Shown here: positions 54,202 to 62,474 of the stretch, in pieces | Position numbering within the stretch: the stretch's first letter is position 1 | Layout of the letters: each line of letters begins with the position of its first letter | DNA from: Tunturiibacter empetritectus | GTDB lineage: Bacteria > Acidobacteriota > Terriglobia > Terriglobales > Acidobacteriaceae | Direction: 5' to 3' | Length of the DNA stretch: 64,000 bases | Assembly: GCF_013410875.1 (NCBI RefSeq) | Contig: NZ_JACCCU010000002.1 | Coordinates: forward strand, 868,001-932,000 | Notes under the pieces: model-generated | Database searches by the model: none | Seen by the model: only the letters and a program-made list of their open reading frames with translations | Told to the model about the DNA's origin: nothing | Program-made: the position numbers and the translations under genes

Positions 54202-54672
54202 ATGAGTCACGTACTGGTTATCTTCCAAGCGGATACGGAGCGCACAGAGCAGATGGCGCTGGCCGTCGGGGTGGGTGCAGTCGAGGCTGAGGCGGGCATT
54301 CGGTTGCGGCGCCTGAGGATGCCAGGCGCCGTCGAGGTGGGGCATAAGGGTTATGGGACGCTGCGCGAGGCGGACGTGCTCTGGGCGGATACGGTTGTGG
54401 TTGGATTGGAGGGCGAAAAATCCAGTACACAGGAGCTGAACGGGCTGGTTATGGTGCTGTCCGGGCTTGATTCCAGCCAGATGAAGGGTAAGGAGTACTG
54501 GACGTTTAACGCGGAGGGTATCGCCTCGAAGAGGACCGAGGCACAGACGTTAGCGGAGGAGGCTTTACTGACGGCTGGAATCACTCCGGTACCTGCACTG
54601 GTCTCGGATGCTGCCGATGAGACGGAGCGAATGAAGGATGCCGGCCGCCAGCTTGGGCGTCAACGGATCTGA
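54202..54672 (+). CDS. Flavodoxin-like fold protein
   Basis: A 156-residue protein beginning MSHVLVIFQADTERTEQMA. The first strand and helix, the central ADVLWADTVVVGLEGE strand, and a following helix resemble the WrbA/flavodoxin fold. The FMN-binding loops of WrbA (for example the PTR(F/Y)G motif) are absent, so flavin binding is doubtful. GGGG lies nine bases before ATG 54202. Its last 13 bases overlap the convergent gene. Confidence 0.6.
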   Translation: MSHVLVIFQADTERTEQMALAVGVGAVEAEAGIRLRRLRMPGAVEVGHKGYGTLREADVLWADTVVVGLEGEKSSTQELNGLVMVLSGLDSSQMKGKEYWTFNAEGIASKRTEAQTLAEEALLTAGITPVPALVSDAADETERMKDAGRQLGRQRI

Positions 54673-55124
54673 GGACATCGCGACAAGATATGCGATGAAA
54701 GTGATCGAACGGCCAGTTCGTTCGATGTGTCTTTGGCTTGATCTCCGGCCGGAACCAGAACTGCGCTGGTCATGCCGCGAAGCATCTGGACCTGCCTGGA
54801 GTACTTCGAGTCGACCGAAAGATTGATTCCGTAGACCGTGAAGGTCTGGAAGCCTGGAACCTGAACGCTCAGCGAGTAGATGCCGTTTGGAAGTTTCGAG
54901 AACTCGTAGGTTCCGTCTGCGCTGGTCTGGGTTTTGAAGACCGCCTCGGTTTTCTGATTGGTCACCAGCACCCTGGCACCTTTGACGATTGCTCCGTCGG
55001 GGTTAGTGACCGTGCCGCGAATGGAGGGGGAGAGATTCTTCGCGCTTGAGGCCGGAATTGCGGCGAATGAGAGAAACAGTACGAAGCAGAGCAGGCGTGC
55101 GATTGTCGATGCGTTGCTCTTCAT
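54660..55124 (-). CDS. Secreted carboxypeptidase-regulatory-like (CarboxypepD_reg) domain protein
   Basis: A 154-residue protein with a signal peptide (1-29, ending PASSA) and a CarboxypepD_reg-like beta-sandwich: SIRGTVTNPDGAIVKGARV, TSADGTYEFSKLPNGIYSL and VQVPGFQTFTV. In acidobacteria this domain usually starts very large TonB-type receptors, but here no barrel follows, so it is either a stand-alone domain or a truncated relative. The frame runs upstream to 55427; ATG 55124 is chosen because it gives the signal peptide. It overlaps the convergent flavodoxin-like gene by 13 bases. Confidence 0.78.
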   Translation of the reverse strand: MKSNASTIARLLCFVLFLSFAAIPASSAKNLSPSIRGTVTNPDGAIVKGARVLVTNQKTEAVFKTQTSADGTYEFSKLPNGIYSLSVQVPGFQTFTVYGINLSVDSKYSRQVQMLRGMTSAVLVPAGDQAKDTSNELAVRSLSSHILSRCPQIR

Positions 55125-55536
55125 GTTGCTCGCCGTCCTGATCGTCGAGGTCGGTACGGTTGTAAGGATGGCGAGGGCCAAGGAGAGATGTCGGAGGGAG
55201 GCGGCATGAGCGCTAAAGTTCGAAAAGACCAGAACAACAGATTCCTCCGCAACGCTACGCAGGGAAAGCATGAGGAGAGGAAGCGGCAGGGGTACAAACA
55301 GCAGGAGGAATGCAAGAGCTAGAGGCAAGAGCACCTGAATCGGTAGGCCCAACAACGACAGGGGCAGTAGAGACATCGACAAAGCGTCCTCCGGCAGCGC
55401 CCAGGGAGATGCCTGAAACTGCTGCACTTAGCTATGTTTGAACTTAGAGCGAGGCAGGACGGATGCCAATGGCCACTCCACAGAACCTTCGGATAGCCAC
55501 TTTTCCTGGCCGGAGTATAAGGCTGATTCTGAATCT

Positions 55537-55554
55537 TATCTCGATGTCGAGATA
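55537..55554. promoter_or_regulatory. Perfect MarR-type palindrome
   Basis: TATCTCGA-TG-TCGAGATA has perfect 8-bp arms around a two-base centre, 30 bases upstream of the MarR ATG. Dyads of this size and symmetry are typical MarR-family operators. It is flanked by AT-rich sequence suitable for a promoter. Confidence 0.75.
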
Positions 55555-55584
55555 TCTTATGCCGTAGGAGTTTGGAGGCCGAAG

Positions 55585-56058
55585 ATGACGGATGAGCACA
55601 ATATAGTTTCGGCCCCTCGGCTCTGGCTCGTTCTGGCTCGGGCATTTCACTCAATCGGGGACTTCATCGAGGGCTCTTTTACTGCTCAGGGGTTGATTCT
55701 TAGTGACTTTATGGTGCTGGAGGTTTTGCTGCATAAGGGGCCACTAACGATCTCGGCGATCGGCGAGAAGGTCTTGCTGGCAAGCGCTTCGATGACTTCT
55801 GCGATCGACCGGCTGGAGAAGCGAGGGCTGGTGCGGCGTAAGAACTGCGCTTCGGACCGGCGCACCCGCTACGTGGAGCTGACGTGCGATGGCAAGGAGT
55901 TCATCGAGGAGATCTACGCGCGGCATGAGAAGGATCTTGAGTTTGTCGCTGCCGGGTTGAGCGAGGCAGAGCGAAGGACGATGTACGAGGGATTGAAGAA
56001 GATGGGGATCGCGGCGAAGGTTGCGGTTCCCACACAGAAGTGTATGAAGGCTGGTTAG
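55585..56058 (+). CDS. MarR-family transcriptional regulator
   Basis: A 157-residue MarR regulator. The winged helix (about 50-110) has LTISAIGEKVLLASASMTSA and IDRLEKRGLVRRKNCASDRRTR, the conserved wing. Helical dimerisation ends flank it. ATG 55585 has GGAGG six bases upstream; the frame extends to 55438 without support. A perfect palindrome lies just upstream. The gene is followed by a pirin gene and a YceI gene on the same strand. MarR control of pirin-like genes is common, so this is probably their regulator. Confidence 0.93.
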   Translation: MTDEHNIVSAPRLWLVLARAFHSIGDFIEGSFTAQGLILSDFMVLEVLLHKGPLTISAIGEKVLLASASMTSAIDRLEKRGLVRRKNCASDRRTRYVELTCDGKEFIEEIYARHEKDLEFVAAGLSEAERRTMYEGLKKMGIAAKVAVPTQKCMKAG

Positions 56059-56104
56059 AGATGGATCAAAGGGGAAGATCTGCGGAGATGAGGAGAGGCA
56101 AATG

Positions 56105-56136
56105 CGGGGATCCTTCGCTCCGCTCAGGATGACGAC
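56105..56136. repeat. Dispersed intergenic repeat, family C copy 3 (inverted)
   Basis: GGATCCTTCGCTCCGCTCAG followed by GATGACGACGG, the reverse complement of the family C core at 30879-30912 and 47297-47340. It lies in the 212-base gap between the MarR and pirin genes. Confidence 0.7.
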
Positions 56137-56270
56137 GGTTTAGTGGTCGGGGTCGGGACGACGACAGTTTTGAGAGTGTTCAGAGGTAGCTGAAGATTGC
56201 AAGAGCAGTTTGATTTGCAGGACATGCGGGCCTAAGCAATGGGCCGGTGGAGATATGGAAAGGAAATGTT

Positions 56271-56975
56271 ATGTTGACTGTTCGGAAGAGTAACGAGAGA
56301 GGCCATGCAGACCACGGATGGCTGGATTCGCACCATACGTTTTCGTTCGCCAACTATCACGACTCGGAGCATATGGGATATCGTTCGCTGCGGGTGATCA
56401 ATGAGGATCGCGTGGCAGAGGGGCGCGGGTTTGGAGCGCATGCGCATCGCGATATGGAGATTCTGAGCTATGTGCTGAAGGGCCAGCTTGCCCACAAGGA
56501 CAGCATGGGCCATGTGGAGGTGCTGGGACCGAACGAGATTCAGAAGATGTCGGCCGGCAGCGGGGTGGTGCATAGCGAGTTCAACGGTTCGGAGACGGAG
56601 CCGGTTCACTTTCTGCAGATCTGGATTGAGCCGAAGAGCCGAGGCACGAAGCCGAGCTATGAGCAGTTGAAGTTTGAGGCCGAGGAGAAGCTGGACCGCT
56701 TCAAGCTGTTGGCTTCGCCGACGCCGACAGCCGGGGCGGCGACGATCAACCAGGACACGAGCGTGTCGGTTGCTGAGTTGACGCCGGGCAAACAGATTAC
56801 CTATCCGCTGGGGAGCAAGCGCCATGCGTGGCTGCATGTGATCCAGGGAGAGGTGACGGTGAACGGCAAGGCGCTGGAGACGGGCGATGCTGTTGCCGTC
56901 GATAACGAAGAGGCACTGGAAGTAAGTGCGCAGGGGAAGGCGAATAGCGAGATACTGTTGTTCGATCTCGCATAA
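56271..56975 (+). CDS. Pirin-family cupin protein
   Basis: A 234-residue bicupin of the pirin family, iron-binding proteins that include quercetin 2,3-dioxygenases. Metal-ligand positions are visible: His57 and His59 (GAHAHRDME), His101 and Glu103 (VHSEFN). The N-terminus DHGWLDSHHTFSFANYHD and HFLQIWIEP are also typical. ATG 56271 is chosen with AAGGAAATGTT before it over an in-frame GTG at 56247. It lies between the MarR and YceI genes. Confidence 0.94.
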   Translation: MLTVRKSNERGHADHGWLDSHHTFSFANYHDSEHMGYRSLRVINEDRVAEGRGFGAHAHRDMEILSYVLKGQLAHKDSMGHVEVLGPNEIQKMSAGSGVVHSEFNGSETEPVHFLQIWIEPKSRGTKPSYEQLKFEAEEKLDRFKLLASPTPTAGAATINQDTSVSVAELTPGKQITYPLGSKRHAWLHVIQGEVTVNGKALETGDAVAVDNEEALEVSAQGKANSEILLFDLA

Positions 56976-57108
56976 TCCTTTCCCCCGCCGCTGACAGCGA
57001 GTTGACAACGTTTTACACAATTGCAACGGTGACCGGCACATATTTTTTGAGTCGGTCACTATAACGATGACATCTCACAGCAGACTTAATTTTCCGAGGA
57101 GAACGATT

Positions 57109-57687
57109 ATGAACCGTCGCATCTTTACCGCCGCCCTCTCTGCGCTGCTCCTGACCGGAGTCAGCGCGCTGGCCCAAAGCTCAAGCTGGACGATTGACCC
57201 TAACCATTCGCAGGTGAACTTTGGGATCAAACACCTTGGCGTCAGCACGGTGCGCGGCTCTATCAGCGGCGTGAACGGGACCGTGGTCTGGGATGAGAAG
57301 AATCCCAGCAAGTCGAGTGTGGAAGCGACAATTACTACGACGACCGTTTCCACCAATAATGAAAAGCGCGACGCTCACCTGAAGTCACCTGACTTCTTCA
57401 ACGTTGAGAAGTTCCCGACGATGACGTACAAGTCGACTGCGGTGACGAGCGCGAACGGCAAGCTGCAGGTGGTGGGCGATCTGACGCTGGCCGGGGTGAC
57501 CAAGAGCGTGACACTCGATGTGGATGGACCGACGCCTCCGCAGAAGGGTATGGGGGGCAAGATGGTGACGGGCTTTTCAGCTACGGGAACGCTGAAGCGC
57601 AGCGACTTCAACTTCGGTTCGAAGTATGGCTCGCCGATGCTGGGCGATGAGGTTCAGTTCACGATCGACGTAGAAGCGGGTAAATAA
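57109..57687 (+). CDS. YceI-family periplasmic lipid-binding protein
   Basis: A 192-residue secreted protein with a signal peptide (1-23, ending ALAQ) and the YceI lipocalin-like barrel: WTIDPNHSQVNFGIKHLGVS, VRGSISG, DAHLKSPDFFNVEKFPTMT and LTLAGVTKSVTLDV. YceI proteins bind long isoprenoids and respond to stress. ATG 57109 has GAGGAG seven bases upstream. It follows the pirin gene on the same strand. Confidence 0.95.
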   Translation: MNRRIFTAALSALLLTGVSALAQSSSWTIDPNHSQVNFGIKHLGVSTVRGSISGVNGTVVWDEKNPSKSSVEATITTTTVSTNNEKRDAHLKSPDFFNVEKFPTMTYKSTAVTSANGKLQVVGDLTLAGVTKSVTLDVDGPTPPQKGMGGKMVTGFSATGTLKRSDFNFGSKYGSPMLGDEVQFTIDVEAGK

Positions 57688-57754
57688 GCAGGAAGCAGAA
57701 ATGGCCCTTCTTTTCGCGGAAGATCGCGGAGGGAAGGGCTTTTGTGTGTCTGAA

Positions 57755-58159
57755 TCAGGAGAGGGTTTCGCGGCTGAGCTCTTCGTTGCGCTTTTCGATT
57801 GCGGCGGCGGCCTCCGGCTTCAGGCTGCGCAGGATCTCCAGCAGCTTCGCCGGGTCGAAGGACTCGAGTTGATAGTCGGCTGAGGGGCAGCCCTTGAAGC
57901 CGGGGGTGGTGATGACGATGATGGGGACTTTTGGTTGAAGCAGTTTGATTTTGCTGGCGACCTCTTCGCAGGACATGTCGTCGAGACCGCCGTCGAGAAC
58001 AATGCCGTTGACAGCGGGAAAGCGAGTGAAGACATCAAAGGCCTCCTGACCGCTGTAGGCGGTGATGACGTTGAACTTTGCGGTTTCGATCACTAGCTTG
58101 CGGGTCGAGATGCTGCCGGGAAACTCTCGGTCGATGACTAGGAAGCAGGGTCTGATCAT
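57755..58159 (-). CDS. Receiver-like protein, possibly degenerate
   Basis: A 134-residue stand-alone protein with a CheY-like layout: an N-terminal strand IRPCFLVIDREF, a helix with ITAYSGQEAFDVF, a predicted phospho-acceptor Asp in GIVLDGGLDD, and PIIVITTPG for the conserved Thr position. The usual pair of acidic residues at the end of strand 1 appears as a single Asp followed by Arg-Glu, so signalling competence is uncertain. No kinase gene is adjacent. GTG 58183 is a possible alternative start. Confidence 0.65.
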   Translation of the reverse strand: MIRPCFLVIDREFPGSISTRKLVIETAKFNVITAYSGQEAFDVFTRFPAVNGIVLDGGLDDMSCEEVASKIKLLQPKVPIIVITTPGFKGCPSADYQLESFDPAKLLEILRSLKPEAAAAIEKRNEELSRETLS

Positions 58160-58221
58160 GAAGACATTAGACGCTAAAAACACTTTAGAAGACGATTTCA
58201 GGGTGAGGCAAAAATTTTCAG

Positions 58222-59130
58222 TTAGAGGCCGTGGGTGCGCTGGATGCGGTCTTTGTTATCGCGGACCAAACGGAGAAAGTTCTGCTGGATGGGGTCTTCG
58301 TTCAGCGGGTTCCAGGCGACGGCGAGTCCCATGTGGAGCTTTTGTGGCACAAGCTTCGTGATGACGACTCCAGGCGGGCGGAGGTAGCGGACTCCGGACG
58401 GGACCAGTGCGACGCCTTCGCCGGATTCGACGAGGGTGAGAACGCCGGACCAGGTGGAGGAGGTGTTGACGATGTTCGGGGAGAAGCCTGCGCCGGAGCA
58501 GAGGGCGAGGATACCGTCGAAGAGAGCGGGAGTCATCTGGCGATCGCAGAGGACGAAGCGTTCGGTGATAAGGGATTGGATCGAGATGGGTTTGCCGGCG
58601 AGAGGATGGTCGCGGGGAAGGACGACGACGATGGGGTCGCGATAGAGGAGTTCGGCGCGGAGGGTCTGGTCGAAGGGCGGCTCGAGGGGGCGGGCGAAGG
58701 CGATGTCGATCTTGCCGGTGAGGAGGGCCTCCATCTGCTCGGGCGTGCGCATCTCGTAGAGGGAGAGCTTGATGTCGGGGTGGAGCTTGCGGTAGTCGCG
58801 GATGATGCGGGCGAAGAAGCCGCCGGCGCCCCAGAGGAAGAAGCCGATGTTGAGAGACCCTACCTGGCCAATGAGGGATCGCTGAGTGATTTCGATGGCG
58901 CGGTCGGCGGCGGCGAGGGTTTTGCGCGCTTCGGCGAGGAAGAGCTGGCCTTGGGGCGTGAGGCGGGTTCGGCCTGAGTTGCGATTGAGGAGCGGGCCGC
59001 CGACTTCGCGCTCGAGATCGGCGACCTGCTCGCTGATAGCGGACTGGGAGACGTGGAGGCGGCGGCTGGCTTCGCTGAAGGTGCCGTGCTCGGCGACGGC
59101 GCAGAGGTAACGCAGATGTCTCAGTTCCAT
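58222..59130 (-). CDS. LysR-family transcriptional regulator
   Basis: A 302-residue LysR regulator. The winged HTH (residues 1-60) has MELRHLRYLCAVAEHGTFSE and VSQSAISEQVADLE. The effector domain has LNIGFFLWGAGGFF in its first strand and a clear periplasmic-binding-protein fold. ATG 59130 has GAGG at fair spacing; the frame extends 22 codons upstream. It is divergent from an RND efflux operon across 135 bases holding a T-N11-A dyad, so it likely controls that operon. Confidence 0.93.
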   Translation of the reverse strand: MELRHLRYLCAVAEHGTFSEASRRLHVSQSAISEQVADLEREVGGPLLNRNSGRTRLTPQGQLFLAEARKTLAAADRAIEITQRSLIGQVGSLNIGFFLWGAGGFFARIIRDYRKLHPDIKLSLYEMRTPEQMEALLTGKIDIAFARPLEPPFDQTLRAELLYRDPIVVVLPRDHPLAGKPISIQSLITERFVLCDRQMTPALFDGILALCSGAGFSPNIVNTSSTWSGVLTLVESGEGVALVPSGVRYLRPPGVVITKLVPQKLHMGLAVAWNPLNEDPIQQNFLRLVRDNKDRIQRTHGL

Positions 59131-59154
59131 GGAAGGGTCCTCTGGTTTGATGGT

Positions 59155-59169
59155 ATCGGTTTTTCCGAT
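59155..59169. promoter_or_regulatory. LysR-type T-N11-A operator candidate
   Basis: ATCGG-TTTTT-CCGAT is a perfect 5-bp dyad and contains TCGG...CCGA, an exact T-N11-A box. It lies in the 135-base intergenic region between the LysR gene and the divergent RND operon, 25 bases from the LysR start. Confidence 0.7.
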
Positions 59170-59265
59170 GGCGGGTCGCGGAAATAACTGTCGCAACCTT
59201 CAGGCGGGTAGGAATGTCTTACTCTATAGAGAAAGATTTACCCGAAGCGGAAGAGGGCTTGTCGC

Positions 59266-62200
59266 ATGTGGATTGTCAAAGTAGCTCTGAGCCGACCGTA
59301 CACGTTTATCGTGCTGGCGATCCTGATTCTGATTGCTGCGCCTGTGGTCATCTCGAGTACGCCGACCGACATCTTTCCGAATATTAATATTCCTGTGGTG
59401 TCGGTTGCGTGGCAGTACACGGGACTGAATCCGGAGGAGCTTGAGGGCCGGCTGACGACTCCGTATGAGAAGGCTCTGACGGTGCTGGTGGACAACATTC
59501 AGCATATCGAGTCGACTACGTTTGCGGGGCAGGTGATTGTGAAGATCTACCTGCAGCCGGGGGCGAGTCTGGATACGGCGAACTCGCAGGTTTCGGCGGC
59601 TTCGGAGTACCAACTGAGGAGCCTGCCTCCGGGGATTCTGCCGCCGCAGATTATTAACTTCAGCGCGTCGAGCGTGCCGATCGTACAACTGGGCTTGTCG
59701 GGCGCGGGGCTGAGCGAGCAGCAGCTGAATGACCTGGGGGCAAATTTTGTTCGGCCGCAGCTGATCTCGGTGCCGGGGGTTGTGATTCCGAATATCTATG
59801 GCGGCAAGCAGCGGTCGATTATGTTGAACATCGATCCGAAGCTGCTGCAGGCCAAAGGGCTGTCGCCGGTTGATGTGTTGAATGCGGTGGGACAGCAGAA
59901 TGTGGTGCAGCCGGGTGGGACGGCGAAGATTGGCCAGGACGAGTATGACATTCACATCAACTCGTCGCCGGTGACGCTGGAGGGGATCAGCAACCTGCCG
60001 ATCAAGCAGGTGAATGGCACGACGATCTATCTGCATGACGTGGCGACGGTGGCGGACGGAAGCATACCGCAGACGAATATTGTGCGGCAGGACGGACGCC
60101 GCGGGGCGCTGATGGTGATTCTGAAGTCGGGGACCGCATCGACATTGACCGTGGTGAGCGGCGTGCGGAATCTGATTCCAAGGGTGAAGCTGACGGTGCC
60201 GCCTGAGTTGAAGATTACGCCGATCGGGGACCAGTCTGTGTTCGTTCGCGGATCGGTGCAGGGGGTGATCCGCGAGGCTGTGATTGCGGCGGTGCTGACA
60301 GGGCTGATGATTCTTTTGTTCCTGGGGAGCTGGCGCAGCACGATTATTATCGCGATCTCGATTCCGCTGTCGATCCTGACCTCGATCATTGTGCTGGGAC
60401 TTCTGGGCGAGACGATCAACATTATGACGCTGGGCGGATTGGCGCTGGCAGTCGGCATTCTGGTGGACGATGCGACGGTGACGATTGAGAATATCGAACG
60501 CTACCTGGAGGAGGGCAGAGAGCTGCATGACGCGATTCTGGAAGGTGCGGCGCAGATCTCGGTGCCGGCGCTGGTATCGACGCTTTGTATCTGCATTGTG
60601 TTTCTGCCGATGTTCTTTTTGAGCGGGGTTGCGCGCTATCTCTTTGTGCCGTTGGCGGAGGCTGTGGTCTTCGCCATGCTGGCTTCGTATGTTCTCTCTC
60701 GCACGCTGGTTCCGACGCTGGCGATGTATCTGCTGAAGGCGCATGATCACCATGCTGTGCCCTCGAATAACATCCTTGCGCGGTTCCAGCGGGGGTTTGA
60801 GCGCCTCTTTGAGAAGCTGCGCACCAGTTATCAAGATCTGCTCGGACGGCTGGTAGCGGCGCGAGTCTTCTTCGTTCCCATTTTTTTGCTGCTGTGCCTG
60901 TGTGTTTTCACACTGCTGCCGTTTCTTGGACAGAACTTCTTTCCAAGCACAGACAATGGATCGTTTATCCTCCATGTTCGCGGCAAGAGCGGGATCCGCA
61001 TCGAGGAGACTGCGAAACTTTGCGATCTGATCGAACAAGACATTCGGAAGACCGTGCCAGCAGGAGAGATGGACAACATCCTCGATAACATTGGCCTGCC
61101 GTACAGCACACTGAATACGCAGCATGCTACTTCGGGGCTAATCGGTGCGGGAGATGCGGACATTCTGGTCTCGCTGAAGGAAGATCACCATCCGACTGCC
61201 AAGTATGTCGAGGCATTGCGCAGGGATCTCCCGCGCGCCTTCCCTGGGGTTACGTTCTACTTTCTACCGTCGGATATTGTTACGCAGATTCTGAACTTCG
61301 GCCTGCCTGCTCCGATCGACATTCAGTTCGAGGGTTCGGACATTGCGGCTAATCGAAAGGTTGCGAACCAGGTACTGAGCGAGTTGCACAAGGTTCCTGG
61401 CCTTGTGGATCTGCGCATCCAGCAGCCGGATGATTATCCCGTGCTGAACGTTGATGTAGACCGCACGAAGGCGGCGCAGGGCGGCTACTCGGAGCGTGAT
61501 GTGGGCAGCAGCTTGCTGAACATACTCGGGGGCAGTACGCAGCTAAATCCGATGTTTTATCTGAACTGGAACAATGGCAACACGTACAACATTGTGGAGC
61601 AGACGCCGCAGTACCAGATCAGCTCATTGAACTCGCTCGAGAATATTCCGATCTCTTCTCCGACGGCAAAGCAGCCGGAGATTTTGACCGATGTCGCGAC
61701 GATTAAGCGCAGCAGCGAGATGGAGGTGGTGACGCACTACAACGTGCGGCGCACGCTCGATATCTACGGAAATGTTCAGGGGCGCGATCTTGGGTCGGTG
61801 GGACGAGACATCAACAAAATTGTGGCAAAGAATGAGAAGTCGCTGGTGCGCGGCAGCTTTGTGAGGGTGCGCGGCCAGATTGAGACGATGAACAGCTCTT
61901 ACTTTGGACTGCTTGCCGGACTGGCGTTTGCGATTGTGCTGGTCTACCTGTTGATCGTTGTGAACTTCCAGTCCTGGCTCGATCCGTTCATCATTATTAC
62001 TGCTCTGCCGGCAGCGCTGGCGGGTATTGTGCTCTTCCTGTTCACGACGAGGACGACGTTGAGTGTGCCCGCGCTGATGGGCGCGATTATGTGTATGGGC
62101 GTTGCGACGGCGAACAGTATTCTGGTGGTATCGTTTGCGAAAGAGCGCCTGTTGCATCATGGGAACGCGATTGAGGCTGCTATTGAAGCGGGAGCGACCC

Positions 62201-62445
62201 GGTTCCGGCCTGTGATGATGACGGCCCTGGCGATGATCATCGGCATGATTCCGATGGCACTGGGTGCGGGAGAGGGCGGAGAACAGAACGCGCCGCTAGG
62301 TAGAGCTGTGATCGGCGGACTGTGTTGCGCTACGGTTGCGACTCTTATCTTCGTTCCCGCGGTCTTTGCTTTGCTGCACAGCTCGGATAAGAAAAATGCG
62401 GTTGCCAATGAGAGCCGCGAGCACCAGTTGACTGCGGGCGACTGA
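59266..62445 (+). CDS. RND efflux transporter permease (HAE1-like)
   Basis: A 1059-residue inner-membrane RND pump of usual length. First helix (about 12-31), porter-domain marks (PTDIFPNINIPVVSVAWQY, LNPEELEGRLTTPYEKAL), TM4 proton-relay aspartates D401-D402 in ILVDDATVTIENIERYLEEG, and the second half with LPFLGQNFFP and a late hydrophobic cluster with LMGAIMCMGVATANSILV. First gene of a pump/adaptor/TolC operon, divergent from the LysR gene. Substrate unknown. Confidence 0.95.
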   Translation: MWIVKVALSRPYTFIVLAILILIAAPVVISSTPTDIFPNINIPVVSVAWQYTGLNPEELEGRLTTPYEKALTVLVDNIQHIESTTFAGQVIVKIYLQPGASLDTANSQVSAASEYQLRSLPPGILPPQIINFSASSVPIVQLGLSGAGLSEQQLNDLGANFVRPQLISVPGVVIPNIYGGKQRSIMLNIDPKLLQAKGLSPVDVLNAVGQQNVVQPGGTAKIGQDEYDIHINSSPVTLEGISNLPIKQVNGTTIYLHDVATVADGSIPQTNIVRQDGRRGALMVILKSGTASTLTVVSGVRNLIPRVKLTVPPELKITPIGDQSVFVRGSVQGVIREAVIAAVLTGLMILLFLGSWRSTIIIAISIPLSILTSIIVLGLLGETINIMTLGGLALAVGILVDDATVTIENIERYLEEGRELHDAILEGAAQISVPALVSTLCICIVFLPMFFLSGVARYLFVPLAEAVVFAMLASYVLSRTLVPTLAMYLLKAHDHHAVPSNNILARFQRGFERLFEKLRTSYQDLLGRLVAARVFFVPIFLLLCLCVFTLLPFLGQNFFPSTDNGSFILHVRGKSGIRIEETAKLCDLIEQDIRKTVPAGEMDNILDNIGLPYSTLNTQHATSGLIGAGDADILVSLKEDHHPTAKYVEALRRDLPRAFPGVTFYFLPSDIVTQILNFGLPAPIDIQFEGSDIAANRKVANQVLSELHKVPGLVDLRIQQPDDYPVLNVDVDRTKAAQGGYSERDVGSSLLNILGGSTQLNPMFYLNWNNGNTYNIVEQTPQYQISSLNSLENIPISSPTAKQPEILTDVATIKRSSEMEVVTHYNVRRTLDIYGNVQGRDLGSVGRDINKIVAKNEKSLVRGSFVRVRGQIETMNSSYFGLLAGLAFAIVLVYLLIVVNFQSWLDPFIIITALPAALAGIVLFLFTTRTTLSVPALMGAIMCMGVATANSILVVSFAKERLLHHGNAIEAAIEAGATRFRPVMMTALAMIIGMIPMALGAGEGGEQNAPLGRAVIGGLCCATVATLIFVPAVFALLHSSDKKNAVANESREHQLTAGD

Positions 62446-62474
62446 AAGAACTTGAGAGGCATGAAGGAGAACGC

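Noticed and set aside
59224..61125. A 633-codon leftward frame opposite the second RND pump
   Set aside because: Arg/His/Gln-rich with no domain; it is the antisense of a clear RND gene.
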